DNA of 64,000 bases, taken from contig NZ_CP045420.1 in assembly GCF_009363795.1 (NCBI RefSeq), forward strand, positions 1 through 64,000, in the 5' to 3' direction. The translations under genes were made by a program, and so were the position numbers. The notes under the pieces were generated by a model. It saw only the letters and a list, made by a program, of their open reading frames with translations. It was not told the origin of the DNA and did not search any database. Below are positions 47,792 through 56,211 of the stretch, piece after piece (the first letter of the stretch is position 1; each line of letters opens with the position of its first letter). Origin of the DNA: Palleronia sp. THAF1. GTDB taxonomy: Bacteria > Pseudomonadota > Alphaproteobacteria > Rhodobacterales > Rhodobacteraceae.

Positions 47792-49213
47792 ATGGCCCAG
47801 ACCTTCGATAGCTTTATCCTGCTGGCAGAGATGCGCACGGGAAGCAATTTCCTGGAAGAGAATCTGAACGCGATCCCCGGCCTGCGCTGCTGGGGCGAAG
47901 CGTTCAATCCGCACTTTATGGGGAACGCCGGGAAGACCGAATTGGCGGGACTGTCGTTGACGGAACGCGAGCGCGATCCGCTGGTGTTGCTGGACGCCAT
48001 GCGTGCCAAGACCGATGGGCTGGCGGGGTTCCGCTTTTTTCACGACCATGACGCTCGCGTGCTCGAACACTGCCTGCCCGATCCGCGCTGCGCCAAGATC
48101 GTGCTGACCCGCAATCCGCTGGAGTCTTTCGTGAGCCTGCAGATTGCGCGGGCGACGAACCAGTGGCGCCTGAACGATATGAAGAATGCGAAGTCGGCCC
48201 AGATCACCTTCGACCCTGCCGCCTTCGCCGCCCATACAGAGGCGCTTCGGGCCTTTCAGGTGCGTGTTATGCGGGCACTGCAGACCTCAGGGCAGACGGC
48301 ATTCTACATTGACTACGAAGATATCGGCGATCTCGATGTTCTGAACGGCTTGGCCACTTGGTTGGGCTGCGATGGGCGGATCGAGAAGCTGACGCAGAAG
48401 ACAAAGGTGCAGAACCCCGATGGACTGCGCCGGAAGGTCGTGAACTACGACGACATGGTCGCCGCCCTTGGTCCGCTGGACCACTTCAACCTAAGCCGCA
48501 CCCCGAACTTCGAGCCTCGGCGCGGACCGGCGGTGCCCAGTTTCGTCACACCCCCCAGTGCGCCGGTGATGTTCCTGCCGATGCCTGGCGGCCCGGTCGA
48601 TGCGGTGCAGGCTTGGCTGCAGGGGATAGAGGCTGGCGATCTGGTTTCGGGACGAACGCAGAAAGACCTGCGAAAGTGGAAGCGGCAGGCTGTCGAGCAT
48701 CGCAGCTTCACTGTACTGCGCCACCCGGTTGCGCGCCTGCACCACGCCTTCTGCACCCATATCCTGATGCCGGGGCCGGAGTGTCTTACGGAAATTCGCG
48801 AAACGCTGCGCAGTCAGTACGCCTTGCCGATTCCGGCTGACGCGCCAGGCGCTGGATACGACGCCAACGCGCATCGCGCCGCGTTTCTAGACTTTGCGTC
48901 CTTCGTGAAGGGCAATCTGGGAGGGCAGACGAGCCTGCGGGTCGACCCGTCATGGGCCAGCCAAAGCACAATTCTGCAAGGCATGGGGCAGGTGATCCTG
49001 CCGGATTTGGTCATTCGCGAAGACGAGGCTGTAGACCGGTTGGCAGAACTGGCCGATGCGCTGGGCTTAGACGCACCCGCCTACTTTCCTGCACCGCCGC
49101 CTGCGCCAATGCCCCTGTCAGCGATCTACGATGCAAAGGTCGAGGCTGCCGTAAAGGCGGCGTATCAAAGGGACTACATGATGTTCGGCTGGGGAGCATG
49201 GGCGGCCAGCTAG
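47792..49213 (+). CDS. Sulfotransferase-like protein with two sulfotransferase-type halves
   Basis: 473-residue protein. First half (about 1-220) has the PAPS 5'-phosphosulfate loop AEMRTGSNFLEENL and the 3'-phosphate motif KIVLTRNPLESFVSL. The second half (about 255-473) resembles another sulfotransferase-like fold, with RSFTVLRHPVARLHHAFC at about 305, where the P-loop equivalent reads VMFLPMPGGPVD and lacks the usual Lys/Arg-Thr/Ser pattern. So the second copy may be structural. Probably transfers sulfate from PAPS to a glycan. Last gene of this plus-strand run; ptsN lies 13 bases away, convergent. Confidence 0.8.
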   Translation: MAQTFDSFILLAEMRTGSNFLEENLNAIPGLRCWGEAFNPHFMGNAGKTELAGLSLTERERDPLVLLDAMRAKTDGLAGFRFFHDHDARVLEHCLPDPRCAKIVLTRNPLESFVSLQIARATNQWRLNDMKNAKSAQITFDPAAFAAHTEALRAFQVRVMRALQTSGQTAFYIDYEDIGDLDVLNGLATWLGCDGRIEKLTQKTKVQNPDGLRRKVVNYDDMVAALGPLDHFNLSRTPNFEPRRGPAVPSFVTPPSAPVMFLPMPGGPVDAVQAWLQGIEAGDLVSGRTQKDLRKWKRQAVEHRSFTVLRHPVARLHHAFCTHILMPGPECLTEIRETLRSQYALPIPADAPGAGYDANAHRAAFLDFASFVKGNLGGQTSLRVDPSWASQSTILQGMGQVILPDLVIREDEAVDRLAELADALGLDAPAYFPAPPPAPMPLSAIYDAKVEAAVKAAYQRDYMMFGWGAWAAS

Positions 49214-49226
49214 GCTCGACGCGCGA

Positions 49227-49691
49227 TCAAGCCGCGTGAGATGCCGTGCGCTGAGTCAGAAGTGCGTGGATCGCACTTGGATCGTCATTCGCGCGTAGTG
49301 TGGTGCAAAGCTCGGGGTCACGCAGGGTGCGGCTGACCGACGCGAGTGCCTTCAGATGATCGACGCCTGCGTCTTCGGGCGCAAACAGCCCGAAGATCAG
49401 ATCGACGGGCTGACGGTCGACGGCACCGAATTCCAGCGGCTTATCCAGACGTAAGAACGCGCCGTGCACACGGGCAATACCGGCCATCCGCGCGTGGGGC
49501 AGGGCAACGCCCTGTCCCACTGCTGTGGGGCCAAGTGCTTCGCGATCCATCAAGGCTTCCGATACAGCGACAGGGTCAAGACCGTAGACCTGCTCGGCCA
49601 CGTCCGACAGCGTATGAAACAAGCGCTTCTTGCTCGATATAGCCGAAAGAACCCGTATCGCCTCAGGGGCGAGCAGTTGCGATAGAATCAT
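49227..49691 (-). CDS. ptsN: Nitrogen-regulatory PTS IIA protein
   Basis: 154-residue EIIA-Ntr domain protein. The phosphorylated His is His66 in GVALPHARM; the fold is seen in AEQVYGLDPVAVSEAL and LIFGLFAPEDAGVDHLKAL. It belongs to the regulatory (non-sugar) phosphotransferase chain that responds to nitrogen and potassium state. It follows hpf by 39 bases, as in the common lptB-(rpoN)-hpf-ptsN order. Confidence 0.95.
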   Translation of the reverse strand: MILSQLLAPEAIRVLSAISSKKRLFHTLSDVAEQVYGLDPVAVSEALMDREALGPTAVGQGVALPHARMAGIARVHGAFLRLDKPLEFGAVDRQPVDLIFGLFAPEDAGVDHLKALASVSRTLRDPELCTTLRANDDPSAIHALLTQRTASHAA

Positions 49692-49730
49692 GACTTAACC
49701 CTGAGCGCTGTGGCGGCGCTTACTGCCGCT

Positions 49731-50309
49731 CTATCCTGCTGAATTGGGGTCGATCCACCCGATGTTGCCATCATCGCGCCGGTAGACCACGTTGACCCCG
49801 CCTGCCTGCTTCTCGTTGCGGAACACCAGGACAGGGGCCCCGGCCAGTTCCATCTGCATCACTGCCTCTCCGACCGACAGGGACGGTATGCGCGTCTCCA
49901 TCTCGGCCACGATAACGGGCGTCAGGTCGTCCGGTTCGGAATCGTCCGTCTGCTCTGTTGCGGCAAGGATATACGAGGCCGCGCCGGAAAGTTCAACGGG
50001 CTGCGACCGTTCCTTGTGGTGATCCTTCAACCGGCGCTTGTAACGGCGCAATTGCTTTTCCATCTTGGCGACCGCCGCATCGCAGGCGGCATAGATGTCA
50101 TGCTCTTTCGCGCTGGCCTGCACCGTCAGGCCGGTGGACAGGTGAATGACCGTTTCACAGGCGAACGCGGGCCCGTCCTTTGAGAACACTACCAAGCTGT
50201 CTGTCGGACGGCCGGGATACTTCGCGACGACCTCGTCGATCTCGGTCTGAACATGGGCGCGCAGCGCCTCGCCGATGTCGATCTGTTTGCCGCTGATCTG
50301 GTAGCGCAT
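49731..50309 (-). CDS. hpf: Ribosome hibernation promoting factor, long form
   Basis: 192-residue long HPF. N-terminal S30AE/RaiA domain (MRYQISGKQIDIGEALRAHV ... YKRRLKDHHKERS) binds the small subunit; the C-terminal domain (VIVAEMETRIPSLSVGEAVM ... YRRDDGNIGWIDP) mediates 70S dimerisation in stationary phase. AAGGAG precedes the ATG by seven bases. Start of a unit with ptsN. A 220-base intergenic region separates it from lptB. Confidence 0.96.
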   Translation of the reverse strand: MRYQISGKQIDIGEALRAHVQTEIDEVVAKYPGRPTDSLVVFSKDGPAFACETVIHLSTGLTVQASAKEHDIYAACDAAVAKMEKQLRRYKRRLKDHHKERSQPVELSGAASYILAATEQTDDSEPDDLTPVIVAEMETRIPSLSVGEAVMQMELAGAPVLVFRNEKQAGGVNVVYRRDDGNIGWIDPNSAG

Positions 50310-50529
50310 GGGTCATCTCCTTCTGGATGGGGTATCCATGCCCGCAGGACCGCAAAGAGACGGTAAAGCGAACGGGCGAGGATATTGGAGTTAAACAGCT
50401 TTCAAGCTCATTCGTTCCGCCCAAGGGCTTGGAAACGATGGCCTTTTCGATGCGATCCGGGATCGGCAATACGGCTGTCATCGCATCATTTGGCGTCAGG
50501 ATGTGGTGGACTGTCAAGCACTGCCGGGC
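50310..50529. other. Intergenic region between lptB and hpf (rpoN absent)
   Basis: Longest gene-free stretch of the window, 220 bases. In many proteobacteria rpoN (sigma-54) lies here. I see no rpoN remnant: no in-frame segment resembles the sigma-54 core or RpoN box. It probably holds the hpf promoter (see separate entry); nothing else is evident. Confidence 0.6.
50380..50406 (-). promoter_or_regulatory. Candidate stress promoter for hpf
   Basis: Minus-strand CTTGAA (plus 50401-50406; CTTGAAA reaches 50400) is followed by about 13 bases and CAATATCC (plus 50380-50387). The first half is the RpoH -35 box; the second only partly resembles a heat-shock -10 box. It would place transcription about 60 bases before hpf. 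Weak call. Confidence 0.3.
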
Positions 50530-51285
50530 TTACGACAGGCGGAAACTGTCACCAAGGTAAACGCGGCGAACATCCGGATCGGCGATCACCTCGTCCGGCG
50601 TGCCGCTCATCAGCACGCCGCCTTCGTGCAGGATGTAGGCGCGGTCCACGATCGACAGGGTCTCGCGCACGTTGTGATCGGTGATCAAAACGCCAAGCCC
50701 CCGTTCGGTCAGGTTCGCGACCAGCGACCGGATATCGCCCACTGCGATGGGATCGACGCCTGCGAAGGGTTCGTCTAGCAAAAGATAAGCGGGATCAGCG
50801 GCCAGGCAGCGCGCAATCTCTGCCCGCCTGCGTTCGCCACCGGAAAGGGCCAGTGCGGGCGTTTGGCGCAGATGCTCTATCGAAAATTCAGACAAGAGCG
50901 ATTCGAGCTTGTCACGCCGCGCGTTGCGATCCGTTTCCGACAGCTCGAGGATGGCGCTGATGTTGTCTTCGACCGTCAGGCCGCGAAAGATCGACATTTC
51001 CTGCGGTAGATAACCGATCCCCATGCGCGCGCGGCGATACATGGGCAGAGTCGTGACCTCTTTTCCGTCGATGCTGACGTGCCCGCCGTCGGGAACGACA
51101 AGTCCCGCGATGGAATAAAAGCAGGTGGTCTTGCCCGAGCCGTTCGGACCCAGAAGAGCCGCGACCTCTCCACGTTGCAATTCCAGCGATACGTCACGGA
51201 TCACTGGACGCTTGCGATAGCTTTTGGCCAGCCGCTCGACGACAAGGCCCGAACGGGCCTGTGGGTCGCGTCCATTCAGGGCCAT
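50530..51285 (-). CDS. lptB: LPS export ABC transporter ATP-binding protein LptB
   Basis: 251-residue ATPase of the LptBFGC complex that pulls lipopolysaccharide from the inner membrane. Walker A GPNGSGKTT at residues 46-54, signature LSGGERRRAEIARCLA, Walker B LLLDEPFAGVDPIA and switch His in ITDHNVRETL. The ATG at 51285 directly abuts the lptA stop. C-terminal element RRVYLGDSFRLS is the LptB ending. Confidence 0.97.
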   Translation of the reverse strand: MALNGRDPQARSGLVVERLAKSYRKRPVIRDVSLELQRGEVAALLGPNGSGKTTCFYSIAGLVVPDGGHVSIDGKEVTTLPMYRRARMGIGYLPQEMSIFRGLTVEDNISAILELSETDRNARRDKLESLLSEFSIEHLRQTPALALSGGERRRAEIARCLAADPAYLLLDEPFAGVDPIAVGDIRSLVANLTERGLGVLITDHNVRETLSIVDRAYILHEGGVLMSGTPDEVIADPDVRRVYLGDSFRLS

Positions 51286-51768
51286 CTACTGGCCGCTGGG
51301 CTCGAAGATGGTGCGCACGCGGCCTTCCATCCGACCGGTTCCTGTTTCCAGGTCAATCACCAGCCGGTTACCTGACAAGGCTGTCTGGCCTTGGGTCAGC
51401 AGCACTTCGCCGGTCATGACGACTTCGCCGCTGTCGATATCGTAAACGGCCTCTTGCGACTCGGCGGCCTCTGCGCCGTTTACCAGCGTTACGCCGCCGG
51501 TGGCATTCAGCGTCTGGATGCGCCCCAGATCCTGACCGGCATAGTTCACGAGGATGCGCTGGGCGGTCAGGCGCATTTCACCCTGGGTCACCAGCACGTT
51601 GCCGTTGAAGACCGCGGACCCGTCGTTCTGGTTTACATCCAGCTGGTCCGCCGTGACCTCGACCGGAAGTGACGTGTCTTGCGTCAAACCGCCGAAATCA
51701 ACCTGCCCCTGCGCGATAGCGGGTCCAGTCAACAGAAGCAGAAGGGCGATGGGGCGGATCAGGTTCAT
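51286..51768 (-). CDS. lptA: LPS transport periplasmic protein LptA
   Basis: 160-residue periplasmic OstA-domain protein forming part of the LPS bridge between membranes. Signal peptide MNLIRPIALLLLLTGPAIAQ. Beta-jellyroll repeats visible as VEVTADQLDVNQNDGSAVFN and GNVLVTQGEMRLTAQRILVN, separated by the next strands. Two bases after lptC and directly before lptB. Confidence 0.92.
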   Translation of the reverse strand: MNLIRPIALLLLLTGPAIAQGQVDFGGLTQDTSLPVEVTADQLDVNQNDGSAVFNGNVLVTQGEMRLTAQRILVNYAGQDLGRIQTLNATGGVTLVNGAEAAESQEAVYDIDSGEVVMTGEVLLTQGQTALSGNRLVIDLETGTGRMEGRVRTIFEPSGQ

Positions 51769-51770
51769 GG

Positions 51771-52409
51771 TTACTCGCTTTCCGGCGTTGCGGGATCGTA
51801 TACCACGCGCACCCCGTTCGTGAAGCGCATCGTTGGCGTATCGTCATTCTGGCTTAACGCCATTGCGCCCGCTTCGATCCGCCCGACCGGACCGACGCCG
51901 GTTACGGGACCGGGAGAGGCAATATCGTTCGTGGTGCCATCCACTTCCAGCGCGTCGCTTTCGACCGTGTAGCCTTGCGCATCGACGACCCGCACATCGC
52001 CCTCGACCCGGATGTCGTCATTCGCACGGCTCAGGGTGCCGCGCTCCGAGGTCAGCGTAACTTCGGCCCCGGACCGCGACGTCCAGCTGCCCGACACGGT
52101 TGTGGCGCGAGAGGTGTCTTGATCGGAAGTTCCCGGCTGTGCTTCGGCGGCGCGCAGGGTCACTGCGGCCCCGTCAGACCCGAGGCCCGCGTAATCGGGG
52201 TTCGCAATACGGCCTTCGGTCAGGATGCGGTCGATCTCGACGTCAGTGAAAGGGATGGAGTCGCCACTGCCGCGACGGTCGGCAACAAGGAACAACGTCG
52301 ACAGGATCGCCAATGCCGCGAGTGGAAGCGCAACTTTCAGGCGCGCCACCCACCGAGAGTGGCGGTTGTCGAAGTGGCCTGTGCGTTTGGGGATGGAAGA
52401 GCGGCTCAT
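51771..52409 (-). CDS. lptC: LPS export periplasmic protein LptC
   Basis: 212-residue bitopic protein: a membrane segment at about 23-43 (LKVALPLAALAILSTLFLV), then a periplasmic LptC beta-jellyroll (VEIDRILTEGRIANPDYAGL ... DDIRVEGDVRVVDAQGYTVE). ATG 52409 gives MSRSSIPKRTG with the basic N-tail expected on the cytoplasmic side. It lies 38 bases downstream of rnd; together rnd-lptC-lptA-lptB form one likely transcript. Confidence 0.9.
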   Translation of the reverse strand: MSRSSIPKRTGHFDNRHSRWVARLKVALPLAALAILSTLFLVADRRGSGDSIPFTDVEIDRILTEGRIANPDYAGLGSDGAAVTLRAAEAQPGTSDQDTSRATTVSGSWTSRSGAEVTLTSERGTLSRANDDIRVEGDVRVVDAQGYTVESDALEVDGTTNDIASPGPVTGVGPVGRIEAGAMALSQNDDTPTMRFTNGVRVVYDPATPESE

Positions 52410-52447
52410 GCGATCTGATGTAGCCTGCGCAGCCGCCCCGTTGAAGA

Positions 52448-53059
52448 CTAGTGCGAGAAAATGTCGGTTTCCGCATAGCCCATCAGGTCCAGCTGGGCGC
52501 GGGTGGGCAGGAAATCGAAGCACGATTGCGCCAGCGTGGTGCGGCCCTCACGGGCAAGCCTTTGGTCCAGCACGTCGCGCAGCGCATGAAGGTGCAGCAC
52601 GTCCGAGGCGGCGTAGGCGATCTGCGCGTCCGTCAGTTCGGGCGCGCCCCAGTCGGATTGCTGTTGAAACTTCGAAATATCCACGTCCACAAGTTCCTGC
52701 AGGAGCTGCCGCAGACCGTGTCTGTCGGTGTAGGTCCGCACCAGTTTTGATGCGATCTTGGTACAGTAGACCGGGGCGGCCAGCGCGCCGAAGGCATGAT
52801 ACATCGCTGCGATGTCGAACCGGCCGAAGTGGAACAGCTTAAGGACCAAAGGATCGGTCAGCAGACGTTCCAGATTGGGGGCGCTGGTCTGTCTGTGCGC
52901 CACCTGCACCAGATGCGCGTCGCCATCCCCCGCAGAAAGCTGCACGACGCACAGACGGTCGCGGTGCGGGTTCAGACCCATCGTCTCGCAGTCGATGGCG
53001 ACGAAGCGGCCCAGGTCCAGATCGTCGGGCAGGTCGCCCTTGTGCAGATGATTGGTCAT
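52448..53059 (-). CDS. rnd: Ribonuclease D (short, exonuclease domain only)
   Basis: 203-residue DEDDy 3'-5' exoribonuclease. Active-site Asp and Glu in FVAIDCETMGLNP, Asp in HFGRFDIAAM, Tyr-x(3)-Asp in YAASDVLHLHALRDVL. No HRDC domain: full-length RNase D is about 370 residues, but this short form is common in alphaproteobacteria. ATG 53059 gives MTNHLHKGDLPDD. First gene of the likely rnd-lptCAB transcript. Confidence 0.92.
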   Translation of the reverse strand: MTNHLHKGDLPDDLDLGRFVAIDCETMGLNPHRDRLCVVQLSAGDGDAHLVQVAHRQTSAPNLERLLTDPLVLKLFHFGRFDIAAMYHAFGALAAPVYCTKIASKLVRTYTDRHGLRQLLQELVDVDISKFQQQSDWGAPELTDAQIAYAASDVLHLHALRDVLDQRLAREGRTTLAQSCFDFLPTRAQLDLMGYAETDIFSH

Positions 53060-53070
53060 ACGTTTTCCCT

Positions 53071-56000
53071 TCAGGCCGGCAATGGATCCTTGTTGCGCCA
53101 CTTGCGCACCCGCCGTCGCCCGCCTGCGTACAGAGAGGCATAAGCCGGCACCAGCACCATCTGCAGGATGCTGGCGAACAGAATACCGAAGCCCAGCGCG
53201 ACGGCGGTCGGGATCAGGAACTGCGCCTGAACGCTGGTCTCAAGGATCAACGGTGCGATACCGAAGAAAGTGGTCAGCGTCGTCAGCATCACGGCACGGA
53301 AGCGGTCCAGCGTGGCGCGGACGATGGCCTCGAACGGGTCCATGCCATCTTCCTCGTAGCTTTGAATGAAGTCCACGATCAGCAGGGCCGCGTTCACGAT
53401 CACGCCAGACAGGCCGATAATTCCGAACAGCGACAGGAGGGTCAGGTTCAGACCAAGGGCTGCGTGGCCCAGCACCGCGCCGAAAAAGCCGAAGGGGATG
53501 ACGCCCAGTACGATCAGCGGACGCAGGTAAGAGCCGAAGGCCAGCGCCAGCGTGGCGTAGATCGCGAACAGCGCGAGGCCGAAATTACGCCCCAGCGCGG
53601 CACCGAAGCGCGCGCTTTCCTCTTGCTCGCCGCCGGTCGAGACGCGCAGCCCGGTGTAGTCCTGTTCCAATTGCGGCACGACCTGCTGCAACAGATAGCT
53701 GGTCTCCGCGCCGCCGGTCGTGACCGCCTCGTCCACATCGGCCTGCAACTGCGTGATCGCGCGCCCGTCGATGCGGGTGATCGAGGTGGGCGCAGGCTGG
53801 AACGTCAGGTCCGCCAGCAGCGTGATGGGCACGAAGCCGCGCTCTTCGCCCTCTCCCACCGGGACCTGTAGCGCCAGAAGATCGGCGACTGAATCGCGCT
53901 GGTTCGGGGCAAGGCGCAACCGTATATCGACCTCTTCGCGGTTACGGGCGATCTGGTCCACCACGGTGCCGAAGAACGCCGCGCGTACCTCGTTGGCCAG
54001 CGACTCCAGCGTCACCCCGTAGCTGCGGGCGGCAGGCTTCAACGACAGCGCGATCTCTTGCGCGGCAGAGGTGGCATCGTCGCGGATGTCGAACACGCCG
54101 GCACGCGATTGGAGTGCGCCGCGCAGCCGGGCCGTGGCTTCGTCCCGCACCTCTTCCGTGTCCGCCGCGATCTGAAGCGTGACGGCGGCACCGACACCGA
54201 CGACAGAGGATGAGAAGATCACTTCCTTCGCGCCCGGCACTTCGCCCACCGCCTGACGCCACGCGTTCTTGAACGCCTCGGCGGTCAGGTCGCGCGTCTG
54301 CGCATCGGCCAACCGCGCTTCGATGGTGGCGGCCGAGCTGGAGCTGGACCCACCTTCGCCTGCAGAAAAGCCGATTGTGACGGCGACCGTTTCCAGCACA
54401 TCCGGTGCGCCAAGGTCTTCCGCCGCTTGCTCTGCAGCGTCCGAGAATTGCAGTGCGCGCGCGCGGGTTTCCACCTCGCTCGTGCCTTCGGGCAGTTGCA
54501 GTTGTGCGGTAACGAAGTTCCCCTCGATCGACGGGAAGAAGATGAAGCGCACCACGCCGCCAGAGATCAGACCGACGGTCGCCACGGCCACCGCGACGCA
54601 GCACACTATGGCGAAGATCGGGTGCCGAACCGATCCGGTGACGATCGTGTTCAAAGGGCCGTCGCGGAAGCGGGTGAACCCCCGGTCGACCCACTTGCGC
54701 AACGCTTCCGTCACGCGGCGCGGGGAATAGCGGCGCGGTTTCGTAAGACGGATACGCTTGAGGTGATGTGGCAGGATGAAGAAGCACTCGACCAGCGACA
54801 TGAACAAGATGAAAATGACCACCGCCGCGATGGGCGAGATGAAAGAGCCGGAAGAGCCGGGCAGAACCAAAAGCGGCGTAAAGGCCAGGATCGTCGTCGT
54901 CACGGAAAAGGCGATGGGCCGCCAGACCCGCAGGATGCCCCGCTTGGCGGCCCCCGATGGATCGGCGTCCTTTTCCAATTCCGCATAGGCGTTTTCGCCC
55001 ACGACGATGGCGTCATCGACCACGATCCCCAGCGCCAGAACGAAGCCGAACAGCGACAACTGGTTGATGGTTGTCCCGAAGAATTGCATGGGGATGAAGG
55101 CGCCCACGAAGGACACGGCAACGCCGAACGCGACCCAGAACGCCACGCGCAGGTCAAGGAACAGCATCAGGATCAGGACGATCAACGCGGCCCCGATGGC
55201 GCCGTTCTTCGCCAGAAGGTCGATCCGGCCCTGCAAGCTGGCCGCCTCGTCCCGCCACAGCTCTGCGGTGACGCCGGGGGGAAGGGTGGGGCGCAATTGG
55301 TTGTCCACGTAGCTTTTCGCGGCATCCGCGACCGTCAGCACTTGCTCTGCGCCCGAACGCCGGACGGTGATGAACACACCCGGCTGGCCCGCGACGGTGG
55401 CCGAGATGTTATCTTCCGCCAAAGTGTCCGTAATCGCCGCGATGTCTTCCAGCGTAACGCGCCCGCCAGAGGGACTGGAGAACAGCACCTTGCTGCGCAG
55501 CGCGTCGGCGGTTTCGGCCTCTCCGATGGTCCGCACCTGAATGTCGGCGGTGCCGGTGTCGATGCTGCCACCCGACAGGGACACCGACTCGGACGCGATG
55601 ATCTGCCCCAACTCGGTCAGCCCAAGTCCGTAGCTGCGCAGCGTGGCGCGATCTACCGTCACTTCGATCAGATCGGTGGGGATGCCGGATATTTCGACCT
55701 GGCTGATTTCGGGCAGGCGCGTCAGGTCATCGCGCGCGACTTCGGCGAGCGATTTCAACGCAGTGCGTGACACGTCTCCGTAAAGCACGAATTGCACAGC
55801 GGTCTCTGGCGTGTCGCGCTCGGACACACGGGGCGTTTCGGCCTGCGACGGAAAGGTCGTGATGCGGGAGACTTCGGTTTCGATGTCATCCTTGACGGTC
55901 TGCACCGACGCCCCGCTGGTCAGCTCGGCAGTGACGGTGCCTAGGCTGGGAGAGGCTGTGCCGGTCAGCTTGCGCACGCCTTCCAGCCCCTGCAGGCGTC

Positions 56001-56208
56001 CTTCGATGGGGATCAGGATCGCGTCAGAGACTTCGGTGGGTGTGGCGCCGGGGTAGGCGACCTCTACCGTGACCGCATTCGTTGCGATCTCTGGAAAGGT
56101 CCGGATCGTGGTGGACAGTGCTGCGGCGATGCCGGCGACGATCATCACGATCATCAACAGGTTCGCGGCGACCGAATTGCGGATGAACCACGCGATGATG
56201 CCCTGCAT
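53071..56208 (-). CDS. RND efflux transporter, inner-membrane permease subunit
   Basis: 1045-residue tripartite-efflux permease of the RND superfamily (AcrB-like), 12 membrane segments with two large periplasmic loops. N-terminus IIAWFIRNSVAANLLMIVM and the proton-relay acidic pair in LGIVVDDAIVVGENAY are typical. Substrate unknown: it is nearer the general multidrug/organic-solvent branch than CusA by my reading. The partner periplasmic adaptor gene precedes it by three bases. No TolC-like outer-membrane gene is visible. Confidence 0.93.
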   Translation of the reverse strand: MQGIIAWFIRNSVAANLLMIVMIVAGIAAALSTTIRTFPEIATNAVTVEVAYPGATPTEVSDAILIPIEGRLQGLEGVRKLTGTASPSLGTVTAELTSGASVQTVKDDIETEVSRITTFPSQAETPRVSERDTPETAVQFVLYGDVSRTALKSLAEVARDDLTRLPEISQVEISGIPTDLIEVTVDRATLRSYGLGLTELGQIIASESVSLSGGSIDTGTADIQVRTIGEAETADALRSKVLFSSPSGGRVTLEDIAAITDTLAEDNISATVAGQPGVFITVRRSGAEQVLTVADAAKSYVDNQLRPTLPPGVTAELWRDEAASLQGRIDLLAKNGAIGAALIVLILMLFLDLRVAFWVAFGVAVSFVGAFIPMQFFGTTINQLSLFGFVLALGIVVDDAIVVGENAYAELEKDADPSGAAKRGILRVWRPIAFSVTTTILAFTPLLVLPGSSGSFISPIAAVVIFILFMSLVECFFILPHHLKRIRLTKPRRYSPRRVTEALRKWVDRGFTRFRDGPLNTIVTGSVRHPIFAIVCCVAVAVATVGLISGGVVRFIFFPSIEGNFVTAQLQLPEGTSEVETRARALQFSDAAEQAAEDLGAPDVLETVAVTIGFSAGEGGSSSSSAATIEARLADAQTRDLTAEAFKNAWRQAVGEVPGAKEVIFSSSVVGVGAAVTLQIAADTEEVRDEATARLRGALQSRAGVFDIRDDATSAAQEIALSLKPAARSYGVTLESLANEVRAAFFGTVVDQIARNREEVDIRLRLAPNQRDSVADLLALQVPVGEGEERGFVPITLLADLTFQPAPTSITRIDGRAITQLQADVDEAVTTGGAETSYLLQQVVPQLEQDYTGLRVSTGGEQEESARFGAALGRNFGLALFAIYATLALAFGSYLRPLIVLGVIPFGFFGAVLGHAALGLNLTLLSLFGIIGLSGVIVNAALLIVDFIQSYEEDGMDPFEAIVRATLDRFRAVMLTTLTTFFGIAPLILETSVQAQFLIPTAVALGFGILFASILQMVLVPAYASLYAGGRRRVRKWRNKDPLPA

Positions 56209-56211
56209 CGC

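Noticed and set aside
50310-50529. Remnant of rpoN in the lptB-hpf gap.
   Set aside because: No frame shows sigma-54-like residues in 220 bases.
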